Notes under the pieces: model-generated | The model's database searches: none | What the model was told of the DNA's origin: nothing | Seen by the model: the letters and a program-made list of their open reading frames with translations, nothing else | Part shown: one piece after another, positions 1 to 8,954 of the stretch | Layout: each line of letters starts with the position of its first letter | Position numbering within the stretch: the first letter of the stretch is position 1 | Source: Acidobacteriota bacterium | Lineage (GTDB): Bacteria > Acidobacteriota > Blastocatellia > Pyrinomonadales > Pyrinomonadaceae | DNA: 64,000 bases | Reading direction: 5' to 3' | NCBI GenBank assembly: GCA_016703965.1 | Contig: JADJBB010000021.1 | Location: 1,178,001 to 1,242,000, forward strand | Program-made: the position numbers and the translations under genes

Positions 1-33
1 GAAACAATCATGTTGAAAAATCATCACTCCGAC

Positions 34-74
34 AGCGTCCTCAAAGCAGGACGCTTGCAGGCGAGGGCGCCTGC
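34..74 (-). terminator. Double hairpin downstream of the CE12 gene
   Basis: Two adjacent perfect 7-bp hairpins lie just beyond the stop codon of the minus-strand operon: AGCGTCC (34-40) with GGACGCT (49-55), and GCAGGCG (57-63) with CGCCTGC (68-74). The position fits a transcription end or an RNA-stabilising structure for the four-gene operon. There is no clear T-run on the minus strand, so a standard intrinsic terminator is not proven. Confidence 0.4.
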
Positions 75-82
75 GTTCCCTG

Positions 83-1339
83 CTAGTTTCCGAGCGGTTT
101 CAAGTCCGTGATCGCCGGGCTTGCGGGTATCGTAACTGTCTTCAGATCATCCGGTTTTTTCGGGTCGTATTTTGGCAGATCTTTGATCAGGAATTTTACG
201 AGCGGCAGTTTTTGATCGCGGATCGACTGGACTATGATCTTGGCGAGCTGATAGCTGCCGTAATTGTTGTGATGCGTGCCGTCGCCCTCCTTAAACAGAA
301 CGCCCGAGCCGTCTTTGCCAAAGGCTTCGTACAGATCTTTGCTTTTCGCATTTAGATCAATGAATGCAACGTTTTCTTCCTTCGCCGCCTGCCGGACCGC
401 TTCGGGGTAATCGCCGTGCGAATTTGTAATAAATTTGCCGCTCGGGTCGAATGTGCGGCGGTGCATCGGGCTTATCAGAATGACGGTCGCTCCTTTTGCC
501 TTTGCCGCCTGCGAAAACTGGCGAAGACTCGCTTTGTAGGTCGTAAATGCTCCGACGCCCTCGCCCTTTTCTTTCATATCGTTGTGCCCATATTGAATGA
601 GCAGAAAATCGCCGGGCTTGATGAGGCTGACGACCTTATCAAGGCGTTTAGCACCGAATGAACTGCGGAGCGATTCGCCCGATTCAGCGTGGTTGGCGAC
701 TGCGATATTCGATCCAAAAAACGCCGTGATCATCTGTCCCCAACTCGCGTAAGGCTCGCCGGGTTGATCGCAAACCGTCGAATCGCCGAGCAGGAACACG
801 GTCGGAATGTTGACCTGTTCGATCAAAATCGAGGCAATGCTTGGCTGTGTTCCGTTGAACTCCAGGGTGAGTTTTTCATCCCACGCCCACTGCTCACTGG
901 TTTTTTCCCTATCTTTCAATTTCACCTGGCCGCCGGTCGCGATCTGCGGCGTGCGGACATTAACGGTGAATGATCTCGTCACGAATTTTCCTGGCTGCGT
1001 TGTAATACCGTCAAGCATTAGTCGGCGAAGTTCGGCTTTGACCACGGGCGAGGTCGCAAATTGGCTGTGTCCAAAGCGAACCGTTATGCGATAGTTGCCC
1101 TCCGGAACCTTGGCGGAAAAGTAGAATGGTTTCTCCGATGAGCATGTTCCCGACGAACAGATCACGTTCGCATCAGGCTCAAAGCCGAAGCCTTTTTCCC
1201 GTGAATACGTATCGTTCGCAGAAACCATTGACGAGCCTGCGACAGCCGTCGAGGCGCCGAAATCGAACTTGCGAACGGATTGAGCATTCGCGGCAAAAGC
1301 AGCGAGCAATATCAGGATCAGTAAGGTAAGGTACTTCAT
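83..1339 (-). CDS. Secreted rhamnogalacturonan acetylesterase (CE12, SGNH hydrolase)
   Basis: Predicted to remove acetyl groups from rhamnogalacturonan in the periplasm or outside the cell. The start at 1339 is preferred because it gives a clean signal peptide (MKYLTLLILILLAAFAANAQ); an earlier ATG at 1363 would overlap the upstream gene. About residues 20-170 form a beta-rich N-terminal region resembling a galactose-binding module. The SGNH esterase follows: the block-I serine is in FLLGDSTVCDQ (about residue 185), block III is QYGHND (about 260), and the catalytic Asp/His pair is in GDGTHHNNYG near the C-terminus. It is the last gene of a minus-strand operon with GH2, GH115 and a BNR propeller, so it probably deacetylates the same glycan. 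The CE12 assignment rests on motifs; the exact acetyl position is unknown. Confidence 0.88.
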   Translation of the reverse strand: MKYLTLLILILLAAFAANAQSVRKFDFGASTAVAGSSMVSANDTYSREKGFGFEPDANVICSSGTCSSEKPFYFSAKVPEGNYRITVRFGHSQFATSPVVKAELRRLMLDGITTQPGKFVTRSFTVNVRTPQIATGGQVKLKDREKTSEQWAWDEKLTLEFNGTQPSIASILIEQVNIPTVFLLGDSTVCDQPGEPYASWGQMITAFFGSNIAVANHAESGESLRSSFGAKRLDKVVSLIKPGDFLLIQYGHNDMKEKGEGVGAFTTYKASLRQFSQAAKAKGATVILISPMHRRTFDPSGKFITNSHGDYPEAVRQAAKEENVAFIDLNAKSKDLYEAFGKDGSGVLFKEGDGTHHNNYGSYQLAKIIVQSIRDQKLPLVKFLIKDLPKYDPKKPDDLKTVTIPASPAITDLKPLGN

Positions 1340-1350
1340 AAAATCTGACT

Positions 1351-2658
1351 TTACGGCGTCCACTCAAGAATCGAGATCATTTGCGGGGCAAGGTCTTCCA
1401 GCTTTTCGCCGTCGCCTTGTCCCACATTCTGAACAAAAATATTTAGATGTTTTTTCTTTTGCCAAAGTTCAAGGTCAAATGACGGTTCCCACATACCGAC
1501 GTCTGAATTGCTCAGATCGACGATCCGCCATTTACCGGAATTAAGATCGTCGCTTATCGCTGCTGAAACGCGGCTGCCGCGTTCGGCGTCGCGAAAAATG
1601 ACGATGACTCTCCGCTTGCCTTTTAGATCATCCACGACGACCTGCGGACGCGATATCGGAATTCTTTTTGTACCTCCGCCGCTGAGCGAGAACGGCGTCG
1701 TGCGGTTTGAGACCTGTGACGACATCCACTTTTTACCGTCGAAATAGACGAGGCGATATTGCGGAATTGCCGAATCAGCCGACCGCCAATAGGTCGCGAT
1801 GTATGGATTTCCATCGGCATCGACGGCCATCGAGGTCTGGTTTATAAGCTCGCTCTTTTGCGGAATTTGCCAGACGTACTCGGCGGTTGAGGCCGTTATC
1901 GGGATCTGATATTTTTCGCCAGAGGACTTTGTCCATGTCTTTCCGCCGTCGCCTGACCGTGCATAACAGAGGTCGTGATTGGTGGCGACATCCGGCGACT
2001 CGCGCCAGGCCCAAGACATGTGGATCGTGCCTCTTGTATCGACGGCTATCTGCGGATACGCATTCCGTTTTCGCTCACCGTCAACCAGATCGTCCTGGAT
2101 CCGGCTCCATCTTCCTGATCTGAGATCGTACCGGTCTAGTACGAGATCGCCGTTACCTGATGCACCGTCGCGGTAAAAGAAAAGCAGATCGCCGTTTGGC
2201 ATCGAGTAGAACTCGGGATACGTAGCCTTTTCTTCGGTCCGGCCAACCATCGCGGTCTTATCGCCCATTTCGAGCGAGCCTGACTCTACACTGCGAGCGT
2301 AATTTAACTGCGTGTTGTGATTGCCCCAGGCGAGATGCAGAAAGCCTTTACCGTCGACCGCGATACTGATCGAATTGTGGGCGTCGGCCGTATTTGCCGT
2401 GAATTTCGTCGTACGCAGCTGCCATTTCATTGAGCCATGGCGGCGTTTTGCGAGTACGATCTGGGATGATCCGTTGTAAAAGGCGACGTACTGCTGATCC
2501 TTAAAACTCGTCACCGAATTCTTGCGAAAAATGACCGCGTTAACCTGATTTTTTGCCCATCCTTCCGCAACGGGAACCAAGCGGATCTGCGCGGAAATAC
2601 CGCTCGCGAGCAGAAGCGTAAAGGCGGCAATTCTAAGTTTTGACGAACAAAATATCAT
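1351..2658 (-). CDS. Secreted BNR-repeat beta-propeller (BNR_4 type), possible lyase or rhamnosidase
   Basis: A 435-residue secreted protein with a signal peptide ending near SGISAQ. It has repeated Asp-box-like and propeller strands (for example DGKGFLHLAWGNHNTQLNYARS, SGDGGKTW, DADGNPYIATYW). This pattern matches the BNR_4 propeller superfamily, which includes ulvan lyases and enzymes acting on rhamnose-glucuronate linkages. Its start codon overlaps the GH115 stop by four bases (translational coupling), and CE12 follows 11 bases downstream. The neighbourhood of GH115 (alpha-glucuronidase family), CE12 and GH2 suggests a substrate with rhamnose and glucuronic acid, such as a pectin or arabinogalactan side chain. 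No catalytic residue can be assigned from sequence alone, so the activity is inferred. Confidence 0.72.
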   Translation of the reverse strand: MIFCSSKLRIAAFTLLLASGISAQIRLVPVAEGWAKNQVNAVIFRKNSVTSFKDQQYVAFYNGSSQIVLAKRRHGSMKWQLRTTKFTANTADAHNSISIAVDGKGFLHLAWGNHNTQLNYARSVESGSLEMGDKTAMVGRTEEKATYPEFYSMPNGDLLFFYRDGASGNGDLVLDRYDLRSGRWSRIQDDLVDGERKRNAYPQIAVDTRGTIHMSWAWRESPDVATNHDLCYARSGDGGKTWTKSSGEKYQIPITASTAEYVWQIPQKSELINQTSMAVDADGNPYIATYWRSADSAIPQYRLVYFDGKKWMSSQVSNRTTPFSLSGGGTKRIPISRPQVVVDDLKGKRRVIVIFRDAERGSRVSAAISDDLNSGKWRIVDLSNSDVGMWEPSFDLELWQKKKHLNIFVQNVGQGDGEKLEDLAPQMISILEWTP

Positions 2659-5300
2659 TTCCTGCTTCGCATGAACCGCGTTTCCTTTGGGCCAAAGTAT
2701 GAAAGAGGCGGTTCGGTATCGAATATCACTATTTTGTCCAAAACGACGCCCGCATCAACCGCGAAGATCCGCAATTTATGCTCACCCGCGGGGATCGTGA
2801 TACGAGCCCTCCCACGAGTCGTTTGATCTAGAATGTTTTGGGTCCATTTACGTGATGAAACCTCGGTTTCCTTATCAATGACTACGATCTGAGGCTCTCC
2901 GCCGTCGATCGAGAGGGCAAGTCGAAGGCCGTTTCCGGTCGTGAGCGGCTGCGTTGGGATCAAGTAAAATTCGACGGAGTACTCACCGCCACCGACCGCG
3001 ATGTCGTATTCGAGTGATGGCGAATCGCGTCGTAGTTCGGAAAACGTATGACCTGAATTTGGGAAAATAGATACGGAATCGCCGGTTTTCCCGAGACCGT
3101 TGATGATCCGCCAGCTAAAACCTTTTCTATCAGTTTTACTTTGAAAATTCTCAGCCTCGATCGAGACGGAGCCCTGGAACTCGCCGAAAAAAGCACTGGC
3201 GTTCGAAGAGTTGATTGGTATCGCGCCAGGGCCTTCGACTGGAATTGGCTTGCCTGCTCCGCCCGCGGGAAAATCAGCGAGCGAAACCTTCGGCGGCGTG
3301 CTTCGCATGCTTGGCCATTGGCCTTTACCCATTTCAGGTGAAACCATATGCCGCCACTTTCCACCGAGGAGGGTTTCATTAAAATATTTTGTTTCGCGAG
3401 TGATCTCAGCATCGGCATCGATCGAGCGTTTTGCGAGATGATGTGCGGTCGCGGGCCACTTTTCTTTGTAGGAAGCGGCAAGCTCTGCGGCGAAGAACCG
3501 CTCGTTTGCGAGGGCTGCGGAGTGAATCGGATACAGGGCCAATTCGAAAAACGCGTCTTTTTTCGCATCCGGCAAACGTTTCGAGATAGACTCGGCCTTC
3601 GTTCTCAGATCGGCGTATGCGTCGAGGCGTTCGAGAGCCTCTTCCTCGGTCAGGTCACTTTTCTTTGGTGTTTCGGTTGGGAGAAACCACTGCAAATGTT
3701 CAGGTTTACGTTGAGATCCGAGCTGATAATATCGCTCCATCAGAGCCGCGATCTCGCTTGCATCCTTCGCACCAAATTCGCGCGTTGCCCATTCGCCCAG
3801 ATAAAGATGTTGGTTGTCTACGTTCCAACGCTTGGCATCATACGCCATTTGCAGGAAGAATTCCATGCCGATCTCGCCTGGCTTGATGTCGCCGACATTG
3901 ACGATCCAGAGGTCTCGCATACCGTTCTCATAGGCTTTCGACATTTCCTGCCATATTTGGGCCGGGGGCGTGGTGTTTAGCCAGAGGTACGAGAGCGGGC
4001 GGCCAAGATAAGAGATGTGATAGTAGACGCCGAAACCGCCTTTTCGTTTGCGTTCCGCAGCGTTTGGGAATTGGCGGATGTAGCCGAAATTGTCGTCCGG
4101 GAAGACGATGGTCACGTCATCGGGAACTTTCAATCCGGCGCGGTAATCGGCAAGAACCTCTTTATACGGGCAGAATATTTGCGGGATCGTTTCCGCCGGT
4201 TTTCCCGTGTGCTTTGCCATCAGGCCGCGTTGGACGCCGAATATCGTTTCAAGCAGCGGGATGCGTTCGGCCTGCGATCTTGTGCCGATCAAAGGGCTGT
4301 CGTGGATACCGCGCATTCCGATCGTGTAGATATTTTCAAACTTGCCGTTCTCGCGAACACGTTCTTCCCAATACGCCGTCACGCCTTGCGGATTCGAAAC
4401 AAAATTGAAATCGTTCTTGTCTGCCTTCCACTCGGTCGTGTTGCTCCGCAGCATCGGTTCGGCATGTGACGAACCCATAACGATCGCGTAATCGTCAGCG
4501 ACCTTCGGATTTTCACGGAAACTATTAAATGCCCGCGTCACCTCGTGCATCGCGGGCCAGAGCGTGTTTGCTTTCAGTCTTAACAAAAGTTCGAAGATCT
4601 TCGTGTAGGTTTTCGGCCCGATATCCCCGCTTTCCGGCTCAAAGGTCTTCGCCGCCCACGGCTGCAGGCCCCAATCTTCGTCGTTGAGAAAGATGCCGCG
4701 ATATTTTACCGAAGGCTCGCTGCCGATCTTTTTGCCAGGGGAGATAATGAGATTATCTTTATGTTCCGGCGTCGCGTCCGCCCACCAATACCACGGCGAA
4801 ACGCCGATCATCTGTGACATTTCGTAAACGCCGAACGCCGTTCCGCGTCGGTCGCTACCGATGATAAATAGGGCGTTTTCAATGTTTGGGCTCGGATTCC
4901 TGACCGTCGCGATGATGAAGCTCTCCCACTTTCCGCGAATCTGCGAGACGTCGATCTTGCCTTGTTTAGCCAGACCGTCGATCAGTAGGTTTTTCCCGAG
5001 AGTTCCTATGATGACCGCATTCGCTGTCTTTTGAGTTGAAAAGCTTGGTTTTTTGCCAGTGACGCGTTCGATATCGGCAGCGAAATCATCGGCGGCGATC
5101 TGGACGACCCTGAAATCCTCGGGAGCGACGATAATGTTTGCGGCTACCCCATTATGAACGAGTTTGAGATCTCCTTTTTTATATTCGGATTTTATCGCTA
5201 GATTTTGGGAAGAGACGGAGATCGCCGCGAGCACAATTGTCAGAACCACCTGCGTTAGCGGGTGGTTGAGGGACATTATTGTGGTGAGTCTTTGTTCCAT
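2655..5300 (-). CDS. GH115 family alpha-glucuronidase-like enzyme
   Basis: An 881-residue secreted GH115 protein. GH115 enzymes remove terminal (4-O-methyl-)glucuronic acid from polysaccharides. Family blocks visible include RGIFLNDEDWGLQPW (about 201-215), KANTLWPAMHEVTRAFN (about 243-259) and YTIGMRGIHDSPLIG in the middle. The C-terminal region (from about 700) is a beta-sandwich with the ending EHKLRIFAVDAGVVLDKIVI typical of the GH115 C-terminal domain. An internal ATG at 5276 gives the better signal peptide (MSLNHPLTQVVLTIVLAAIS), so the first eight residues may not be translated. One arm of a 23-bp inverted repeat encodes part of that signal peptide. It sits between a GH2 gene upstream and the BNR protein downstream in one operon. 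Confidence 0.92.
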   Translation of the reverse strand: MEQRLTTIMSLNHPLTQVVLTIVLAAISVSSQNLAIKSEYKKGDLKLVHNGVAANIIVAPEDFRVVQIAADDFAADIERVTGKKPSFSTQKTANAVIIGTLGKNLLIDGLAKQGKIDVSQIRGKWESFIIATVRNPSPNIENALFIIGSDRRGTAFGVYEMSQMIGVSPWYWWADATPEHKDNLIISPGKKIGSEPSVKYRGIFLNDEDWGLQPWAAKTFEPESGDIGPKTYTKIFELLLRLKANTLWPAMHEVTRAFNSFRENPKVADDYAIVMGSSHAEPMLRSNTTEWKADKNDFNFVSNPQGVTAYWEERVRENGKFENIYTIGMRGIHDSPLIGTRSQAERIPLLETIFGVQRGLMAKHTGKPAETIPQIFCPYKEVLADYRAGLKVPDDVTIVFPDDNFGYIRQFPNAAERKRKGGFGVYYHISYLGRPLSYLWLNTTPPAQIWQEMSKAYENGMRDLWIVNVGDIKPGEIGMEFFLQMAYDAKRWNVDNQHLYLGEWATREFGAKDASEIAALMERYYQLGSQRKPEHLQWFLPTETPKKSDLTEEEALERLDAYADLRTKAESISKRLPDAKKDAFFELALYPIHSAALANERFFAAELAASYKEKWPATAHHLAKRSIDADAEITRETKYFNETLLGGKWRHMVSPEMGKGQWPSMRSTPPKVSLADFPAGGAGKPIPVEGPGAIPINSSNASAFFGEFQGSVSIEAENFQSKTDRKGFSWRIINGLGKTGDSVSIFPNSGHTFSELRRDSPSLEYDIAVGGGEYSVEFYLIPTQPLTTGNGLRLALSIDGGEPQIVVIDKETEVSSRKWTQNILDQTTRGRARITIPAGEHKLRIFAVDAGVVLDKIVIFDTEPPLSYFGPKETRFMRSRK

Positions 5301-5350
5301 TCGGCTTTCGCTGGCCCGCGTGACCGGCCGCTAACGCAGGCGGTTCTGAC
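5239..5350. repeat. Inverted repeat bracketing the GH115 start (family A)
   Basis: Arms 5239-5261 and 5328-5350 are reverse complements over 23 bp with one mismatch. The right arm contains the last codons and the stop of the GH2 gene; the left arm encodes part of the GH115 signal peptide. The same unit (GTCAGAACCGCCTGCGT...) recurs at 53316-53343, spanning the lutA stop, and in part at 62934-62947 near the xylB stop. Confidence 0.85.
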
Positions 5351-8300
5351 TTGGATTGCCTTCGTCGATGTCGGGCGAGGCAGATCTTAACCGTGTGTAT
5401 TGCGTGTCGATGTTGTCATCCGGCAGTTTTGGGCCGGTGTATATGACGGCGAGTTCGGCGATCGCTGAAATTTTGTCCGAGCCGAAGCCCGAGAGCGATG
5501 TAAATTTGATGAACTTAGCCGTAACGTTTTGTCCGAGATCTATGCGTTGCGGGTTAAATGTTGAAACGAGCGAGTCGCGTTTTACGTCGCGCCAGTTTGT
5601 GCCATCATCGCTGATCTGGATCAGGTATTCACGAACATCGCCCTCATGCTCACGTCCATTCTGACGCGGCATGACAACTAAGCCGGAGAATTGGATCGGG
5701 CGTAGAAATCGGATCTGTAAACTCTGATCCTGTCGTGCCGCACCGCGCGGATCGCCAGCCAGCCAGAATGTGTTCGGGTCACCATCGATCACGGACGAAG
5801 CTGGATTCGGGCCGGACGCGACATCGGCGGTGGACGCTGCGAGCCTCTTCATGATCCTGGTATCGAAGAAAACCTCGCGGAAATTCGCCGCCGTGACCGC
5901 AACTTTGGGATCGAATTTCGCTGTCGCCATGTAATCGAGCAGCGACCGCCGAAGTTGCCTTGCCGCAATTCGCTGGGACAGGGAATTTTCGAGATCGGGT
6001 GTGGCGACCAGCAGTTTGCCGCTGCCGACCTTTGCTTCGAAGACAAGGCCGAGTTTGTAATTACGGTTCCAGTCGTCGATCGGCTGGACGATCGGCTGCA
6101 GCTCTTTGGGCAGCTTGTCGAGGTTCATTGCTCGAGAGCCGTTCACGATTCCCGACCATTGCCAGTCGAAATACGATTCCGTCGGAAACCCGGCGAGAGC
6201 AGGGTGAGCCTTGTCGATCCAAAGGCCGAGCATTCGTCCCCACGCCGGATTCATCAAACGATTCCAGAAAACGGGAACCCAATCGAGCGGCGGGCTGGTC
6301 CAGTCTAGATCTGCCTTTCGCGGCATGTAGAGAACCTTGCCGCCTTTTTCGAGACTCGCTTCGGCCTCGGCCCAGTCGTGTGTTATGAGGATCCCGCTGA
6401 CAGCGGTGTTCGAACGCTTTGCCGGATAGACCCACAGATCCCAATCGTTCTCAATGGTAGTGCCCTTGAGGCCAACGGTAACTTTGAGGTTTTTCGGTTC
6501 CGTTATCTTTGACGGGTCAAAGTTGATCTTGCCGAGCGGAATATTCTTGCCGATCGGGATCGCGAGCGACGGCAGATCGCCGGTTGCGATGACCTTTCCC
6601 ATCGAATCGGTTATACGCCAATACGGAGACGCTTTTGCTATTGGAGCCTTGCCAAAATGGGCTATCTCGACATCTGCGGTTATCGTCTCGTCATTCGTAT
6701 AGACGCGTTTTGCGAATCGGGCGAGCGGAACGGTCTCGTTGTTGAACCGTCGAAATTCTTTAGCCGTTGCATAGCCTTTTTCTTCCCAGAAAGCATCGAG
6801 AATTCCGACGAGTGCCGTGCCCTGGCCAAGGTAATCGTGGAGGTCAAGCAATTGATAACCGTCCATTCCCGGCGTTCGCAGGTTGGCCTCGATCTCTTCT
6901 TTGTAGCATTCGAGCTGATAGCGGCCCGAGGCGTAGGCGAAGTCATTATTTTTTGCGAGCAGGCCTTTGGCGGCGAGGGAATCGCGGAATATTTCGTAAT
7001 TCCCGGGCCGCATGTAGCCGGTGAATTTTTTGATTATGCTGTAATCGGGATACGCGACCCACTGGCCGAGTTCGTGCGAGACGACGGGGACGTTGATGTC
7101 TTCGAGCGAGGCTCCGTAGTCTTTGCCGAACCACGCGGTGTTTCCACGCAGCATTTTCTGGCCGATACGCTGCATGGCGAGATAGTCAGTTCCCTCGGCG
7201 AGGCCGGGAACTGACGGTTCGGTGTGGCCGGTGCCGTTCGTGTAAATGCGACGCGGGTCGGCGAGGCGATAATGGGTGATCCATTTGTCGAAAGCCTCTT
7301 TCCAACGGCCTTTTGGCTCGTTGCCGGGCGAAAATAGGAGGAACGACGGATGATTGCCGTAGGCTTTGATCATCGCTTCGGTTTCTTCGTAGAGCATCTT
7401 CTCCATCGGCGTTCCGGGCGAAACCTCGTTCCACATGCCAGGCTCGGGCTGGAGATAGATGCCGAGTTCGTCCGCCGCCTGAAACGCTGCCTCGGGTGGA
7501 CAGAACGAGTGGAACCGAACGTGGTTGATGCCCCAATCTTTGTTGATCTGAAAGATCTTTCGCCAATATGCGACATCGGTCGGTGGATAACCTGTCAACG
7601 GAAAATCACCGCCGTGATGCGTTCCGCGAAGATAGATGCGGCGGCCGTTGAGTTGGAATTCTTTGCCGACGGCTTTGATTGTTCGAACGCCATAAGAGAT
7701 CTCACGACTTTCGTCAGCATCTTCACCTTTTAGCGTCAACAAAAGCTTATGAAGTTTGGGATTGAATTCGTCCCACCGCTGAGTTTTCGGGATGGTGATA
7801 TGCAGATCAATCTCAGAACCATCAGGGCTCCATACGACAAACTGTGAACGACCATTCAAGGAAAGATACCCGGTGCCAGGCTTTCCGGTAGAGTTCTTGA
7901 TCTTTACTTTGACTTTTATGTTTGAAAACGGCGAATCTGCATCATCGTAGAGCCCTGGGTTTCGATAAACCTCATAAATTTGCACATCTTCTATCCATAC
8001 CTTTTTCGTCGCCCGCAGTTCCATCTTCCCGACGATCCCGTTCCAACTCATCCCGAGCGAATCGGAAACCGAATGAGCGTCGGGCCGATACGGCATGATC
8101 ATCGTGGTGTCGACGCGGACGGTCAGGCGGTGTTTGCCAGGTTCGAGCTTGCCGAGATCGAATTCATGCGGGGCGACCAAACTTCGGGCGGAGCCGATCT
8201 TTTTGCCGTCGATCCAGACGGTTGATTCCCAGCGCGGCGCTCGAGATACAGAACGATTCGCTTTCCTCGCCAATCCGCAGGGATCTCGATGTCGCGTTGA

Positions 8301-8671
8301 TACCAGGCGGGGCCGATGTAGTGTCGGGGCGGCTGCGAGAGAAATGGAACCTTTACGTTCCCGGGTTTTGTATACGCCTTGTAATCTTCTCGTTCGAACC
8401 AATTGCGGTCGTAGAGCGAAAGTACCCAGGGCGTTTTGGTGCTGATCTCATCGCCGTAGCCCTGGGACTGGAGAATGCCGGGAAGCTTGATCTTTTCCCG
8501 CAAAGATTGGTCGTACCAATTTTGCGTGACCCCGGCATTTGTCGGATCAAGTGCAAACCGCCATTCGCCAGAAAGGTCGATCTGGGCTGAGCTCGATTGA
8601 GCCGCAAGTAAAACGATCGTGATGATGAATGATCTGAGCGACATGCCGGTAAACCTCATAGATACAGTCAT
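5331..8671 (-). CDS. GH2 family glycosidase with C-terminal F5/8 (CBM32-like) domain, frameshifted
   Basis: Reads as one GH2 enzyme of about 1110 residues if a single base is restored. Residues 1-160 (frame starting 8671; an ATG at 8644 gives a better signal peptide, MSLRSFIITIVLLAAQ) carry the GH2 sugar-binding domain (LSGEWRFALDPTN, GPAWYQRDIEIP). The reading frame then shifts near 8230-8244, and the downstream frame continues with ESTVWIDGKKIG. Restoring one C in the GCGCCGCG run would give the expected LERPRWESTVW. The catalytic acid/base lies in FSPGNEPKGRW and the nucleophile in VVSHELGQW. The C-terminus holds a discoidin-type domain (SVIDGDPNTFW to IAELAVIYTG), likely carbohydrate binding. 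It leads the minus-strand operon. The substrate is unknown; beta-galactoside or beta-glucuronide are both possible. Confidence 0.85.
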
Positions 8672-8699
8672 TTAGACAGACAAGATTCTTCTTTGCATC

Positions 8700-8766
8700 C
8701 TTGGCGGCCTTTGCGTCTTTGCGTTAAAAGGGCCTTTTCTCACGCAAAGACGCAAAGGCCGCCAAG
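8700..8766. repeat. Perfect 25-bp inverted repeat (family B hairpin)
   Basis: Left arm 8700-8724 and right arm 8742-8766 are exact reverse complements over 25 bp with a 17-bp loop. The arm is built from short TTTGCGT-like words. It lies just upstream of the GH2 operon start. A degraded relative made of similar words occurs at about 45771-45850 in front of galK. Confidence 0.85.
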
Positions 8767-8780
8767 AAAGATTTTGAGAA

Positions 8781-8788
8781 AACCGCTT
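8781..8788. promoter_or_regulatory. LacI-type operator candidate (GH2 operon side)
   Basis: The core AACCGCTT sits in GAGAAAACCGCTTGTAA, 110 bases upstream of the GH2 start at 8671. It matches the central-CG half-palindrome typical of LacI-family operators and eight other copies in this window. Confidence 0.6.
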
Positions 8789-8914
8789 GTAATTGCGGAC
8801 GAAATGTTATAGAAAAGTTCTACAAATTACCGTTTTGTAATCCTTGAACATAACCTGATCCTCTTGGCGTTGGCTGATTAGAGGCAATATAACAGCAACC
8901 GGATCAAAAAGCTA

Positions 8915-8928
8915 GTTAAGCGGTTTAC
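8915..8928. promoter_or_regulatory. LacI-type operator candidate upstream of GH51
   Basis: GTTAAGCGGTTTAC, an imperfect palindrome centred on CG, lies 27 bases upstream of the GH51 start. The same 14-mer occurs exactly at 21977-21990 before the second Oar-like receptor. Confidence 0.7.
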
Positions 8929-8954
8929 TACTTCGACGTGGGCGGGAAAAAACT

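Larger units (their letters stand above)
8672..8954. promoter_or_regulatory. Divergent control region between GH2 operon and GH51
   Basis: A 283-bp region separating the minus-strand GH2 operon from the plus-strand GH51 gene. It contains a perfect 25-bp hairpin repeat (8700-8766) and two LacI-type operator candidates with core AACCGCTT/AAGCGGTT (8781-8788 and 8918-8925). The operators are 137 bp apart, close to 13 helical turns, and so could serve both divergent units. No confident -35/-10 pair was assigned. Confidence 0.6.
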
